The position numbers and the translations under genes are program-made. From an uncultured Lachnospiraceae bacterium (GTDB lineage Bacteria > Bacillota > Clostridia > Lachnospirales > Lachnospiraceae): a DNA stretch of 64,000 bases. The notes under the pieces were generated by a model. The model was not told the origin of the DNA. It ran no database searches and saw only the letters and a program-made list of their open reading frames with translations. Position 1 is the first letter of the stretch. Every line of letters starts with the position of its first letter. The DNA lies in contig CANPUE010000012.1 in assembly GCA_947577185.1 (NCBI GenBank), forward strand, positions 24,474-88,473, given 5' to 3'. Shown one piece after another: positions 8,237 through 17,800 of this stretch.

Positions 8237-8713
8237 GTGTCCGATTACGAATCACGGCACAGTGTTTCCGTGCTGGAAGAACAGTATGATAAAATCTACC
8301 GTTATTGTTATTACAAACTGAGACAGCGGGAGCTGGCCGAGGATATCACGCAGGAGACCTTTCTTCGCTTTCTGAATCAGGAGAGATACCGGGATATCGG
8401 GTTTCACCTGCCCTGTCTGTACCGGATCGCCCATAACCTGTGTGTCGATGAATTTCGCAGGAAAAAACCGGAGGAAATCTTTTCGGAGGAGATGACCGGA
8501 GATGAGGCGGCCGCGGACAAAATGTTTTCCGGTGTTTCGGTGAAAATGGCGCTTGCGGTTCTCGATGAGGAAGAACGGGAGATGATTCTGCTGCGGTATG
8601 TGAACGAAGTACCGGTGTCCGTGATCTGTGAACTGTTCCGGCTTTCCAGATTCGCGGTGTACCGGAAGACGGCGAAGGCGCTGAGAAAGCTGGAAAAGGA
8701 ACTGAAAGAGTAA
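8237..8713 (+). CDS. ECF-type RNA polymerase sigma-70 factor
   Basis: A 158-residue sigma factor with only regions 2 and 4. Region 2 contains YYKLRQRELAEDITQETFLRF (core-binding and -10 melting helices), and region 4 at about 115-150 contains VPVSVICELFRLSRFAVYRK, the -35-reading helix-turn-helix. A GTG at 8237 is taken as the start because AGGGAGGT lies 7 nt before it; an upstream in-frame GTG (8189) has no such site. It heads an operon with a membrane protein, an ABC ATPase and two permeases, so it likely controls that transporter and itself. Confidence 0.9.
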   Translation: MSDYESRHSVSVLEEQYDKIYRYCYYKLRQRELAEDITQETFLRFLNQERYRDIGFHLPCLYRIAHNLCVDEFRRKKPEEIFSEEMTGDEAAADKMFSGVSVKMALAVLDEEEREMILLRYVNEVPVSVICELFRLSRFAVYRKTAKALRKLEKELKE

Positions 8714-8755
8714 CGGTTCCCAAAGTGTGGCATGCAGGAAAGGAGGAGAGGATGC

Positions 8756-9484
8756 ATGAAAACTGTGAGAGCAGACGGAGGAAAGGATGCGCTGAAAGAG
8801 AAACTGCGGGAGGCATTTGCGGCGCCTGCGCCTGTGGATAAGGAGCGGTTTTTGCGGACAGTGCCGCAGCCGCAGATGAGTCATGTGGAATTTATGCTGT
8901 TACAGATCGGGTACATGAAAAAATGGATCTGGGCAGTGTCGGCATTTGTCTTTGGGATCGCGCTGAATGGTGCGTGTTTTTGGAATCGGGATATGTTGTG
9001 GGTCATAGCTTCGCTGATGCCGTTTATCGCCCTTTCCCTGACAACGGAAAATGCCAGGTCGGCGGTGTACGGCATGGAAGAACTGGAGATGGCTTCCCGT
9101 TTTTCTCTGCGGAGCGTTGTGCTGGCACGCCTTGGGATTCTTGGCTTTTTTCATACGCTGTTACTTTGCGTGCTGGTGCCGCTCAGTTCGCGAAACAGTG
9201 TGTATACGGTGTTTCAGACGGGCATTTATCTGATCGTTCCGTATTTGATAACAACCGTTCTTAGTTTGGGCGCTTCCAGGCAATATCATGGAAAAGAAGT
9301 ATTTTATATGTGCATGGGCATTGCGGCGTTGGTCAGCGTGCTTCATACTGTGATAAGCGGCGGAGCAAAAATACTTTATACGAGGGATTATTTTAAATGG
9401 TGGGTGGCGGCATTTGCCATTCTGTCCGCGGGATTTATCATGGAGTGCCGGAAAATGATCCGGCAGACGGAAGAAATAGGCTGA
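8756..9484 (+). CDS. Polytopic membrane protein of the sigma/ABC operon; possible anti-sigma or transporter accessory
   Basis: A 242-residue protein with a charged N-terminal region of about 50 residues followed by about six hydrophobic helices (from WIWAVSAFVFGIALNG on). It sits between the sigma gene and the ABC ATPase gene, the position often taken by an anti-sigma factor. No zinc-binding HxxxCxxC motif is seen, so it is not a ZAS-type anti-sigma factor. The ATG at 8756 is preceded by AAAGGAGGAGAGG. The function is not recognised; both the anti-sigma and accessory readings are inference from position. Confidence 0.75.
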   Translation: MKTVRADGGKDALKEKLREAFAAPAPVDKERFLRTVPQPQMSHVEFMLLQIGYMKKWIWAVSAFVFGIALNGACFWNRDMLWVIASLMPFIALSLTTENARSAVYGMEELEMASRFSLRSVVLARLGILGFFHTLLLCVLVPLSSRNSVYTVFQTGIYLIVPYLITTVLSLGASRQYHGKEVFYMCMGIAALVSVLHTVISGGAKILYTRDYFKWWVAAFAILSAGFIMECRKMIRQTEEIG

Positions 9485-9536
9485 AAAAATCACAAAGTTC
9501 GCAGGCTGGGAGAGTTGCCGGAAAGGTATGGTGATA

Positions 9537-10253
9537 ATGATGGAACTTACAATAGACAGAGTATCAAAACAGTATAAAAATAAGATCGCGGTCGACCGGG
9601 TCTCGCTGCGGCTGACAAAGGGGATACACGGATTACTGGGCGCAAACGGAGCGGGGAAGACGACACTCATGCGGATGATCTGCGGGATCTTAAAGCCGAC
9701 AGGCGGCACGATCACGTTAGACGGCCTTGACGTTCAGACGGAGGAATATCGTGCCAGACTGGGGTATCTGCCGCAGGATTTCGGCTATTACCCGGATTTT
9801 ACGGGATATGATTTTTTGCTGTACATGGCGGCGCTGAAAGGACTGCGCCGGACGGATGCGAAATTCAGAGCGAAGGAACTGCTGCAGTTAGTTGCTTTGG
9901 AGGATGCGGCGAAGAAAAAGATAAAGACTTATTCCGGTGGAATGAAACAGAGACTTGGCATTGCGCAGGCGCTTTTAAATCGGCCTGACCTGCTTGTCCT
10001 TGACGAACCGACGGCTGGGCTTGATCCCAAAGAGAGAGTGCGCTTCCGCAATCTCATCGAGGAACTTGGAGAAAACAGCATCGTGCTGCTCTCCACCCAT
10101 ATTGTCTCGGATATTGAGCATATTGCAGACAGTGATGTGATCATGATGAAGGCAGGCGGACTCATTTATCACGACAGATGGGACGGATCGCATGAGGATC
10201 TGGAAGCGTTTTATTTAAAACAGTTTGAGGAAGAAGGACAGGAGGTATCGTGA
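9537..10253 (+). CDS. ABC transporter ATP-binding protein
   Basis: A 238-residue nucleotide-binding subunit. Walker A is LLGANGAGKTT, the Q-loop region is LGYLPQDFGYYPDFTG, the signature is YSGGMKQRLGIAQAL, Walker B is LLVLDEPTAGLD and the switch His is in LLSTHIVSD. It belongs to the BcrA/NatA-like group that works with ABC-2 permeases to export peptides, drugs or Na+. Three ATGs (9528, 9537, 9540) are possible; 9537 is best spaced from GGAAAGG. Its stop overlaps the start of the first permease by 4 nt, which indicates translational coupling. Confidence 0.93.
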   Translation: MMELTIDRVSKQYKNKIAVDRVSLRLTKGIHGLLGANGAGKTTLMRMICGILKPTGGTITLDGLDVQTEEYRARLGYLPQDFGYYPDFTGYDFLLYMAALKGLRRTDAKFRAKELLQLVALEDAAKKKIKTYSGGMKQRLGIAQALLNRPDLLVLDEPTAGLDPKERVRFRNLIEELGENSIVLLSTHIVSDIEHIADSDVIMMKAGGLIYHDRWDGSHEDLEAFYLKQFEEEGQEVS

Positions 10254-11482
10254 TGCGTGAGTTCGGGATTCTCTACCGATATGAATTAAAGAAGATCATG
10301 CAGAGAAAAATAGTTAAAATAGCAACGGTTATTGTATTCGCGCTTATTTTGGGCACGGTCTGTGCGGAACTGTCCGGAAACTATTATGTGGATGGAAAAG
10401 TGTACGATACCCATTATCATATGATGAAAACAGACCGGGAATACGCGAGAAAACTGAATGGAAGAAAAATAAATCAGGATTTAATAATGGAAATGCAGGA
10501 TGCGTACCGTCATATTCCCGAAAATGAGAGGGAAGGACGCTATAGTCTGACAGAAGAATATCAGGACTGGGCGAGGCCTTATAGCCAGATTTATCAGTTT
10601 GTCAACATGGTGATGGAGAAAAAGACACTTTCAGATCTGCTGGCATGGAAAGCGGATGAGAACGAATTGTATGAAAACCTTGGCAGACGGATCGAGGAAG
10701 AAAGGGAAGATGCCTTTTTGACGGAAGAGGAGAAAGCATTCTGGCGTGAAAAGGAAGAACAGACAGAGAAGCCGTATACGTTTTATTATGCAGAAGGATA
10801 TTGGAAACTGCTGTATTCTTCCTATGGAATCTGTTATGTTCTGCTGTTGTATGCGGCAGTCTGCCTGGCCGATCTGTACACGAGAGAACACAGTCTGAGA
10901 ACGGATCAGCTCCTTTTGAGCAGCCGGCTCGGAAAAAGGCAGTTATATTGGGCAAAAGCGCTGGCAGGCATGAGTTTTGCCGGAATGGCTTCGCTTATTT
11001 TGATAGCGCTTGTTATGTTCGAGGTGTTATTTATTTACGGTACGGACGGCTTTCAGATGGCGCTGCAATATGCCGGTGCATTCTTTTATTATTCGGAGCC
11101 TGTCAGTGTCGGCACGACGGTGATCATTGTGTATGCGCTGATTCTGGCGGCAGTGCTTGTGACAGGCGCTTTTGTGGTGATGCTGTCTGAACTGCTGCAA
11201 AATGGGACGGCAGTGCTGGCGGTCGTCTTCGGTATGGTGAGCGTGACGATGTTTTTTAACATTCCGCCGCAGATGCGTCTGGCTTCACAGCTTTACGCTT
11301 ACCTGCCGGGGAAACTGTTAAGCCTCAATATGGGCGGTGCGTTCAGTCTGCGCCTTGTACGGGTCTTCGGAAGGTATCTGACAACATGGCAGTTCGTGCC
11401 CCTGTTATATTTGTTGAGCGGGGCGGCATTTTTGCTGATCGGCAAATGGGCATATGGACGCTATCAGGTAAGCGGACGGTAA
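10250..11482 (+). CDS. ABC-2 type permease (first of a tandem pair)
   Basis: A 410-residue permease. It has one N-terminal membrane helix (residues about 20-40), a large charged extracellular region of about 140 residues and a C-terminal bundle of about six helices. It begins EFGILYRYELKKIMQRKIVK and is clearly related to the next gene, which begins with a similar YRFELKKL motif and shares REYARKLNGR / RDYDRKLSGR and LRTDQLLLSSR / LRTDQLILSSR. The pair probably forms a heterodimeric channel with the preceding ATPase. The substrate is unknown. Confidence 0.87.
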   Translation: MMREFGILYRYELKKIMQRKIVKIATVIVFALILGTVCAELSGNYYVDGKVYDTHYHMMKTDREYARKLNGRKINQDLIMEMQDAYRHIPENEREGRYSLTEEYQDWARPYSQIYQFVNMVMEKKTLSDLLAWKADENELYENLGRRIEEEREDAFLTEEEKAFWREKEEQTEKPYTFYYAEGYWKLLYSSYGICYVLLLYAAVCLADLYTREHSLRTDQLLLSSRLGKRQLYWAKALAGMSFAGMASLILIALVMFEVLFIYGTDGFQMALQYAGAFFYYSEPVSVGTTVIIVYALILAAVLVTGAFVVMLSELLQNGTAVLAVVFGMVSVTMFFNIPPQMRLASQLYAYLPGKLLSLNMGGAFSLRLVRVFGRYLTTWQFVPLLYLLSGAAFLLIGKWAYGRYQVSGR

Positions 11483-11506
11483 TGGCAGTGAAAACAGGAG
11501 GAAGGC

Positions 11507-12775
11507 ATGGAGAATTTCGGGACTTTATACAGATTTGAACTCAAAAAGCTTGGCAGGAAAAAAATGGTGTGGTATACATTTGTGATCTTACTGCAGATCG
11601 TAATCGTCATGAATATCGGCGATCTCGTTTTTCGCTCTTATTACGATGAATTCGGGAGAGAAATGAGTACGTATGAGGGAATCGTACAGAGACGGGATTA
11701 TGACAGGAAACTGAGCGGACGGGCGATCGACGATGATTTTCTGAAAGAGATGCAGAAGGCGTATGGGGAAAGTAAGGTGGTTGCCTATGAATACGAAGAA
11801 GACAAAGGGGATACCGGTCTGGCGACAATAGGCAGTTCCCATATCAGTTCGGTAGCGGTGGAGGACGGAAGATCACCGCACGAGGTTGTTGAAGACCATA
11901 AAAGATACAGGGGAATCCATACTTATGTATGGTCCGTCATCGGCCCTGTGGCGGCGCAGAGTGTGGATGCCGCGGGTTTTTATCAGGGGCGCCGGGATCT
12001 GATTCTGGCGGACTGTCTGGAAAAGCAGCATTTGACACAGGCGGAACAGTCTGTCTGGAAAAAGAAGGAAGAGGCGCTGACCATACCATTTGTCTATACA
12101 TACTGCGAGGGGATATCCCGTCTGCTGTGGCATGTAAATGTAATGAATTATCTGTGGATCTTTTTGAGTGCGATCTGTCTGTCCGGCATATTTGCGCAAG
12201 AATATCAGCTCAGGACGGATCAGCTCATCCTGTCCAGCAGGTACGGCATGCTTCCTCTTTATCTGGCCAGGATCTGTGCGGGCATAACAGTTGTTCTTGG
12301 CGGTACGGCGGCGCTTTATGCGGCTGAGACGGCGCTTGTGCTTGGAATCTATGGTGCGGACGGCTTTTTTGCGGCCCTGCAGTTGTGTGTCTGGCAGAGT
12401 TCGTGGAGGATCAGCATCGGCGGCGCGGTTCTTGTTTCCTTTTTGGTTTCCCTGACTGCGGCGGTATTATGCAGTATGATCACGATGTTTTTGTCGGAGT
12501 TTTTCAAAAATGGGATTGCGGCGCTCTCCGTCATGGCCGGTGTGACGCTGTTTACTGTTTTTTTGGAGATTCCGGCACGTCTGCGCGGGCTGTCCATGCT
12601 GTTTCATCTGCTGCCGACAAAACTTCTGCGGGAGGAAGGATTTACGGATAACAGGCTCTATTTTATTTTTAGTCATGGATTTAACGGCATGCAGATCGCA
12701 CCGTTTTTGTATCTGATTGCGGCAGAGATTTTCCTGTGGGCAGGATACCGGATTTACCGGAATCGCAAAAATTGA
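11507..12775 (+). CDS. ABC-2 type permease (second of a tandem pair)
   Basis: A 422-residue paralogue of the preceding permease, in the same order of parts: N-terminal helix, long hydrophilic loop, C-terminal helices. Shared signatures include LRTDQLILSSR and a matching IYGADGFFAALQL / IYGTDGFQMALQY stretch. It probably arose by tandem duplication and then diverged strongly in the loop. An AGGAGGAAGGC site precedes the ATG at 11507. It is the last gene of the sigma-factor operon, and a terminator follows. Confidence 0.87.
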   Translation: MENFGTLYRFELKKLGRKKMVWYTFVILLQIVIVMNIGDLVFRSYYDEFGREMSTYEGIVQRRDYDRKLSGRAIDDDFLKEMQKAYGESKVVAYEYEEDKGDTGLATIGSSHISSVAVEDGRSPHEVVEDHKRYRGIHTYVWSVIGPVAAQSVDAAGFYQGRRDLILADCLEKQHLTQAEQSVWKKKEEALTIPFVYTYCEGISRLLWHVNVMNYLWIFLSAICLSGIFAQEYQLRTDQLILSSRYGMLPLYLARICAGITVVLGGTAALYAAETALVLGIYGADGFFAALQLCVWQSSWRISIGGAVLVSFLVSLTAAVLCSMITMFLSEFFKNGIAALSVMAGVTLFTVFLEIPARLRGLSMLFHLLPTKLLREEGFTDNRLYFIFSHGFNGMQIAPFLYLIAAEIFLWAGYRIYRNRKN

Positions 12776-12803
12776 TGCATTTTCCCCTATCTTTGCAGAG
12801 AAA

Positions 12804-12834
12804 AGAAGTGTAAAATATTTTATACTTCTTTTTA
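12804..12834 (+). terminator. AT-rich terminator of the sigma/ABC operon
   Basis: A near-perfect 22-bp dyad (AAGTGTAAAA ... TTTTATACTT, 12806-12827) is followed by a T-run. It could also be an operator for the next gene, but the T-tract favours a terminator. Confidence 0.6.
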
Positions 12835-12891
12835 ATTTACACAAAGCGGCAGGAATTTTCCGTTTTAGAAAACAAGAATGGGGACAGCGCA

Positions 12892-14871
12892 ATGAAAACA
12901 TTAAAACTTCCAAGGCTGCTGAGTGATCATATGATCCTGCAGCAGAATAAAAAAATCCGCATATGGGGGGAAGACGAGCCGGGAACGACGGTTACGGTGA
13001 CACTGCTTGAGACTGTGTACAGTGCGGTTGCGGATGAAAACGGAGACTGGGAAGTCTTTTTACAGGAAATGAGTCCGGGCGGTGCGTACAGCATGACCGT
13101 GCGGGATGACAAAGGGGAAGAGAGAACGGTGGAGGATATTCTGGTCGGGGATGTCTGGCTCTGCTCCGGGCAGTCTAACATGGAGCTTCCCATGAGAAGG
13201 GTGATCGATCACTATCCTTATGAGATGCAGCAGTGCCGCAACGACTGCATCCGCACGTTTAAGATCACGGAGCACAGTGACTTTCACGGGCCGCTCAAAG
13301 ATCATCTGACAGGGGCATGGAAATCGGTCAATGAGGATACGCTGCTCGATTTTTCCGCGACTGCTTACTTTTTTGCGAGACATCTGTACCGGATGAGCGG
13401 GGTGCCGGTCGGCCTGATCGATGCCAGCCTTGGAGGCTCCCGCGTGGAGTCCTGGATGGGCAGGGATATGCTGGAGGGATATGACGACCTTCTTTCGCTG
13501 GCGGACCGCTACAGGGATGATGCGTTCAGAGCCGGGAGACTTGCCGATAATGAGCGTCAGGCGCATTTGTGGCATTCTGCGCTCGACGGGCAGGACACAG
13601 GGCTGCAGGAGGACTGGGCGCAGCGCAATCTGGACGTTTCGGACTGGAAGGAAGTGCGCCTTCCGTTTTTCTTTCAGGATTCGGATCTGGACGGCTTCAT
13701 CGGCAGTGTGTGGTTCCGCAGGGAATTTGACGTGAAGAAAGAATGCGCGTATCAGGAAGCCAGGCTGCATCTGGGGACGATCGTGGACAGTGATACGGTC
13801 TACATCAACGGGGTAGAGGTCGGCCATACGGATTACCAGTATCCGCCCAGAAAATACACGATTCCCATAGGACTTTTGAAGGAGGGGAGCAATGAGATCA
13901 CGATCCGTGTGAAAAGCGAGATCGGGCAGGGACGGTTCACAGACGACAAACCCTACAGGATATTCTGGAATGAGGACCAGGTCGACCTGACAGGCATCTG
14001 GAAGTACCGGATCGGGGCAAGGTGCGAGATGATACCGGAGACGGATTTTGTCAACTGGAAGCCGACCGGACTCTATCATGGAATGACGGCTCCCTGCCAT
14101 AATTATATGATAGCAGGTGTTATATGGTATCAGGGGGAATCTTCCGCGCGCACGGCCGGAAGTTACCGTGATCTGATGAAAAGACTGATCAACGGGTACC
14201 GGGAAAAATGGGGAGAGGAACAGCTTCCGTTCCTTTTTGTTCAGCTTCCTAACTTTGATACGGAAACCTATGACAGTGACAGAGACAGAAGATTCAGCGA
14301 CTGGCCGGCGATCAGGGAGGCGCAGAGAAGGACCCTGGACATACCGGGAACCGGGATGGCTGTGGCGATAGACGCCGGAGAGGACAACGATCTGCATCCG
14401 CTGGAAAAAGAACTGATCGGTTTCAGGCTGGCGGCACTGGCGGCACGCATGCTGTACGGGAAGAAGGAAGAGTGTGACGGGCCGCAGGTGTGGAGAGTGG
14501 ACATTGAACCGACAGTGCCGGAAGCGGCTTCCGGGAAGGCAAAGTGGAAGGTAACGCTGTGGTGCAGAGAAGCCTCGGGCCTGCGTGTCCGGGAAAACGG
14601 CAAAGGCAGAAACGTGGTGGATTTTGAACTGATAGACAGGGATAAGAACGTTCATGTCCCGGATATGGAGATCGTGGGCAGAAAGGTGGTTCTGACCGCG
14701 GCGATGAAATTATCCCCGCTGCGGGAGATCCGCTATTGTTACCGCAGTACTTATAGAGGGGCGCTGATCTTTAACAAAGCAGGTTATCCGATGGCCCCCT
14801 TCCAGATAGAAGTGAGAAAAAGGAGAAAGCCGCCGAAACGGGGGAGAGTGCAAAAGGAAAGGAAGAAATAG
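12892..14871 (+). CDS. Sialate O-acetylesterase family (SGNH) carbohydrate esterase
   Basis: A 659-residue protein of the family annotated as sialate 9-O-acetylesterase. The nucleophile block is LCSGQSNMELPM (Ser near residue 96), with a second block GVIWYQGESSA and a catalytic-type DxxH as NDLHP near residue 500. A GH2-like beta-sandwich is inserted at about residues 255-345 (GSVWFRREFDV), as is usual in this family. There is no signal peptide, so it acts in the cytoplasm. In a xylan locus it more likely removes acetyl groups from imported oligosaccharides than from sialic acid; that is inference. Its stop is followed 1 nt later by the GH2 gene. Confidence 0.88.
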   Translation: MKTLKLPRLLSDHMILQQNKKIRIWGEDEPGTTVTVTLLETVYSAVADENGDWEVFLQEMSPGGAYSMTVRDDKGEERTVEDILVGDVWLCSGQSNMELPMRRVIDHYPYEMQQCRNDCIRTFKITEHSDFHGPLKDHLTGAWKSVNEDTLLDFSATAYFFARHLYRMSGVPVGLIDASLGGSRVESWMGRDMLEGYDDLLSLADRYRDDAFRAGRLADNERQAHLWHSALDGQDTGLQEDWAQRNLDVSDWKEVRLPFFFQDSDLDGFIGSVWFRREFDVKKECAYQEARLHLGTIVDSDTVYINGVEVGHTDYQYPPRKYTIPIGLLKEGSNEITIRVKSEIGQGRFTDDKPYRIFWNEDQVDLTGIWKYRIGARCEMIPETDFVNWKPTGLYHGMTAPCHNYMIAGVIWYQGESSARTAGSYRDLMKRLINGYREKWGEEQLPFLFVQLPNFDTETYDSDRDRRFSDWPAIREAQRRTLDIPGTGMAVAIDAGEDNDLHPLEKELIGFRLAALAARMLYGKKEECDGPQVWRVDIEPTVPEAASGKAKWKVTLWCREASGLRVRENGKGRNVVDFELIDRDKNVHVPDMEIVGRKVVLTAAMKLSPLREIRYCYRSTYRGALIFNKAGYPMAPFQIEVRKRRKPPKRGRVQKERKK

Positions 14872-14872
14872 A

Positions 14873-17800
14873 ATGGGAGCAGACAGAGACAGCAGAATAC
14901 TGTGGAATAACGACTGGTTGTTTTTAAAGACCGCGGCAGGAACCTCTTATGAGCAGGCGGCCGGGAGAAGGGAAGCGTTTGAAGCGGTGGATATTCCCCA
15001 TGACTGGCTGATAGGCGATGCGCAGAACCTGTATGAGGATAGTACGGGCTGGTACAGAAAAGTCTTTTTCTGGTCCGCGCAGGAGAATGCCGATAAAAAA
15101 GCATTTGTATTATTTGAAGGCGTCTATATGGATACGGTTGTCTATGTAAACGGTCACAGAGTGGGAGAATGGAAATACGGATATTCTGCTTTTTCCTTTG
15201 AGATCACGGAGTATTTACAGGACGGAGAGAACGAAATCTATGTCGGGGCCTGCTTTAGAAGCCCTAACAGCCGCTGGTATTCCGGGGCGGGAATTTACCG
15301 GGATGTATGGTTCCATGTGACAGAAAAGACTTATCTGCCGGAACATGCGGTTTACATCCATACGGAAAGAACGGGAAAGGAACAGGGACAGCAGACTGTC
15401 AGCGATTTCCTGCTCATTCTGGAAACGGAGATTGCGGGAGAGCGCTGCGATGAGGCGGTGGTTCGCCACAGCCTTTTTGATCATAACGGGAAAGAAGTGA
15501 TGCTGCACGCTGTGGAGGCCGGAGAGGAGAGCGGCAGACGGGCGGTATACGCCGTGGAAGGTGCACAACTGTGGGATATCGAGAATCCTGTGCGCTATCT
15601 TCTGCGTACAGAGCTTATATTAGACGGTGAGGTCATACAGACGCAGGAAGAGAGACCCGGCTTCCGGTATACGCGGATGGACCCGGACAAAGGCTTTTTC
15701 CTCAACGGCAGGCATCTGAAATTAAACGGCGTCTGCGAACATCACGATCTGGGAGCGCTCGGCGCGGCCTTTCACAAACCGGCAATGAGAAGAAAGTTCC
15801 GGATTTTAAAGCAGATGGGTGTCAATGCCGTGCGGTGCGCACACAACATGCCGGCTCCCGGCCTGGTGGAACTGGCGGACGAAATGGGAATGCTGCTTGT
15901 CTCTGAGGCATTTGATATGTGGGAACTGTCGAAAACGACGTATGATTACGCGCGGTTTTTTAAGGAGTGGTCTGCGAGGGATGTGGAGAGCTGGGTGAAG
16001 TGTGACAGAAACCATCCAAGTGTTATTTTATGGAGCATCGGCAATGAGATTTATGATACGCATGCGGATGCACACGGACAGGAGATCACGCGTGACCTGA
16101 AGGGGCTGGTGGAAAGATTTGATCCGGCAAAAAATGCGGCCGTAACGATTTCTTCCAATTATATACCATGGGAAAATGCGCAAAAGTGTGCGGACATCGT
16201 CAAAGTTTCGGGTTATAACTATGCGGAGGCATATTATGAAGAACATCATAAAAAGTACCCGGACTGGGTGATCTACGGAAGTGAGACCTCCTCGATCGTA
16301 CAGAGCCGCGGCGTCTACCATTTTCCGCTGAAGGCGGGGATTCTGGCGGAGGATGACGAGCAGTGTTCTTCACTTGGCAACAGTCCGACCAGCTGGAGCG
16401 CCAAATCGTTAGAGGCGTGTGTCACGATCGACCGGGACAGCGATTTTTCGATGGGACAGTTTTTGTGGTCAGGCTTTGACTATATCGGGGAACCGACGCC
16501 TTATCATACGAAAAATTCCTACTTCGGGCAGATCGATACGGCCGGTTTTCCCAAAGACTCCTTCTATGTATGGCAGGCGGCATGGACGGATTATAAAAAG
16601 GCGCCCATGGTACATATTTTTCCTTATTGGGACTTTAATGAAGGGCAGTTGATCGATGTGCGTGTCTGCTCCAATGCGCCGTTTGTAGAATTGTTTATTA
16701 ACGGCAGAAGCCTCGGAAAGCAGAAGCTTGACAACGAACCGCACAGCGGCAGTCACATTCTGGCAGATTACCGGATCCCTTATGAAAAGGGAGTTCTGTG
16801 CGCGGCAGCCTATGATGAGAGCGGGGCTGTTGTTGCCCGTGAGGAAAAATACTCGTTCGGAAATACGGCCGCGCTTGTGCTCACGCCGGAAAATACGAAA
16901 GTACAGGCGGACGGCAGAGATCTGCTGTTTGTCGGCATCAGTGCGGTGGATGCCGACGGACATCCCGTGGAGAACGCCTGCGACAGAGTGAAGGTGTCCG
17001 TCGCGGGAGCGGGCAGGCTGGTCGGTTTGGACAACGGGGACAGCACGGATTTTGACAGCTATCAGGGTGTGAGCAAAAGACTCTTTAACGGAAGGCTGCT
17101 GGCGATCATACAGGCGGACGCCGAACCCGGCGAGATCCGCATAGAAGCAGCGGCCAGAGGTGTTCAGGGCGCGGCGGTTGTCTGTGAGGCGCTCATGCCG
17201 TCTGCGGACGTACTGCCCGCACATACGATACGGCAAAATAGAAAGACGGAGGTAGTACTGGGCGCGGAGGAAGAGATACCGGTCCGGAAGATCACACTGC
17301 GCTCTCTGGACGGACAGTCCTTTACGAAGCAGAAAGATACGATCGCAGTGGAAGCGGTGATTGATCCGCCGGAAGCTTCCGATCAGGAACTGGTGTTCCG
17401 TACGGTAAATGATACCGGCGTGCCGGTTTCGATCGTAAGCTTTGTGCAGGAGAAAAACAGAGTCGTGATGACGGCAAAGGGGGACGGGGCATTCCGGCTT
17501 TTCGCGATGTCTAAGAGCGGGACCGATAAGGTACGCGTCCTCTCTCAGCTCGAATTTACGATCGAGGGACTCGGGCAGGCTTATAAGGATCCGTATGCGT
17601 TTATTTCAGCGAGCCTGTATGATGCGGTACAGGGAGAGATCGGCAATGGAAATGAGAGAGGAATCTCCACGGGAAGATGCGGGGAGACAATCGTATCCTA
17701 CCGTGACATTGACTTTGGAAGCGTTGGGAGCGATGAGATCACGATCCCGATTTTCGCCCTGAATGATGCGCAGTATCCCCTGCAGATCTGGGAAGGGATT

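Noticed and set aside
12806..12827. Operator of the xylan locus
   Set aside because: The dyad is followed by a T-run at the end of the previous operon, so a terminator is the simpler reading.
13060..14655. Long open frame on the minus strand (531 codons) inside the acetylesterase gene
   Set aside because: It lies exactly opposite the strongly supported esterase gene, its product has no recognisable motif and is unusually rich in His, Arg and Pro, as expected for an antisense shadow of a GC-rich coding region.
16469..17236. 255-codon minus-strand frame inside the large GH2 gene
   Set aside because: Antisense shadow of the GH2 coding region, with no ribosome site and no motif.
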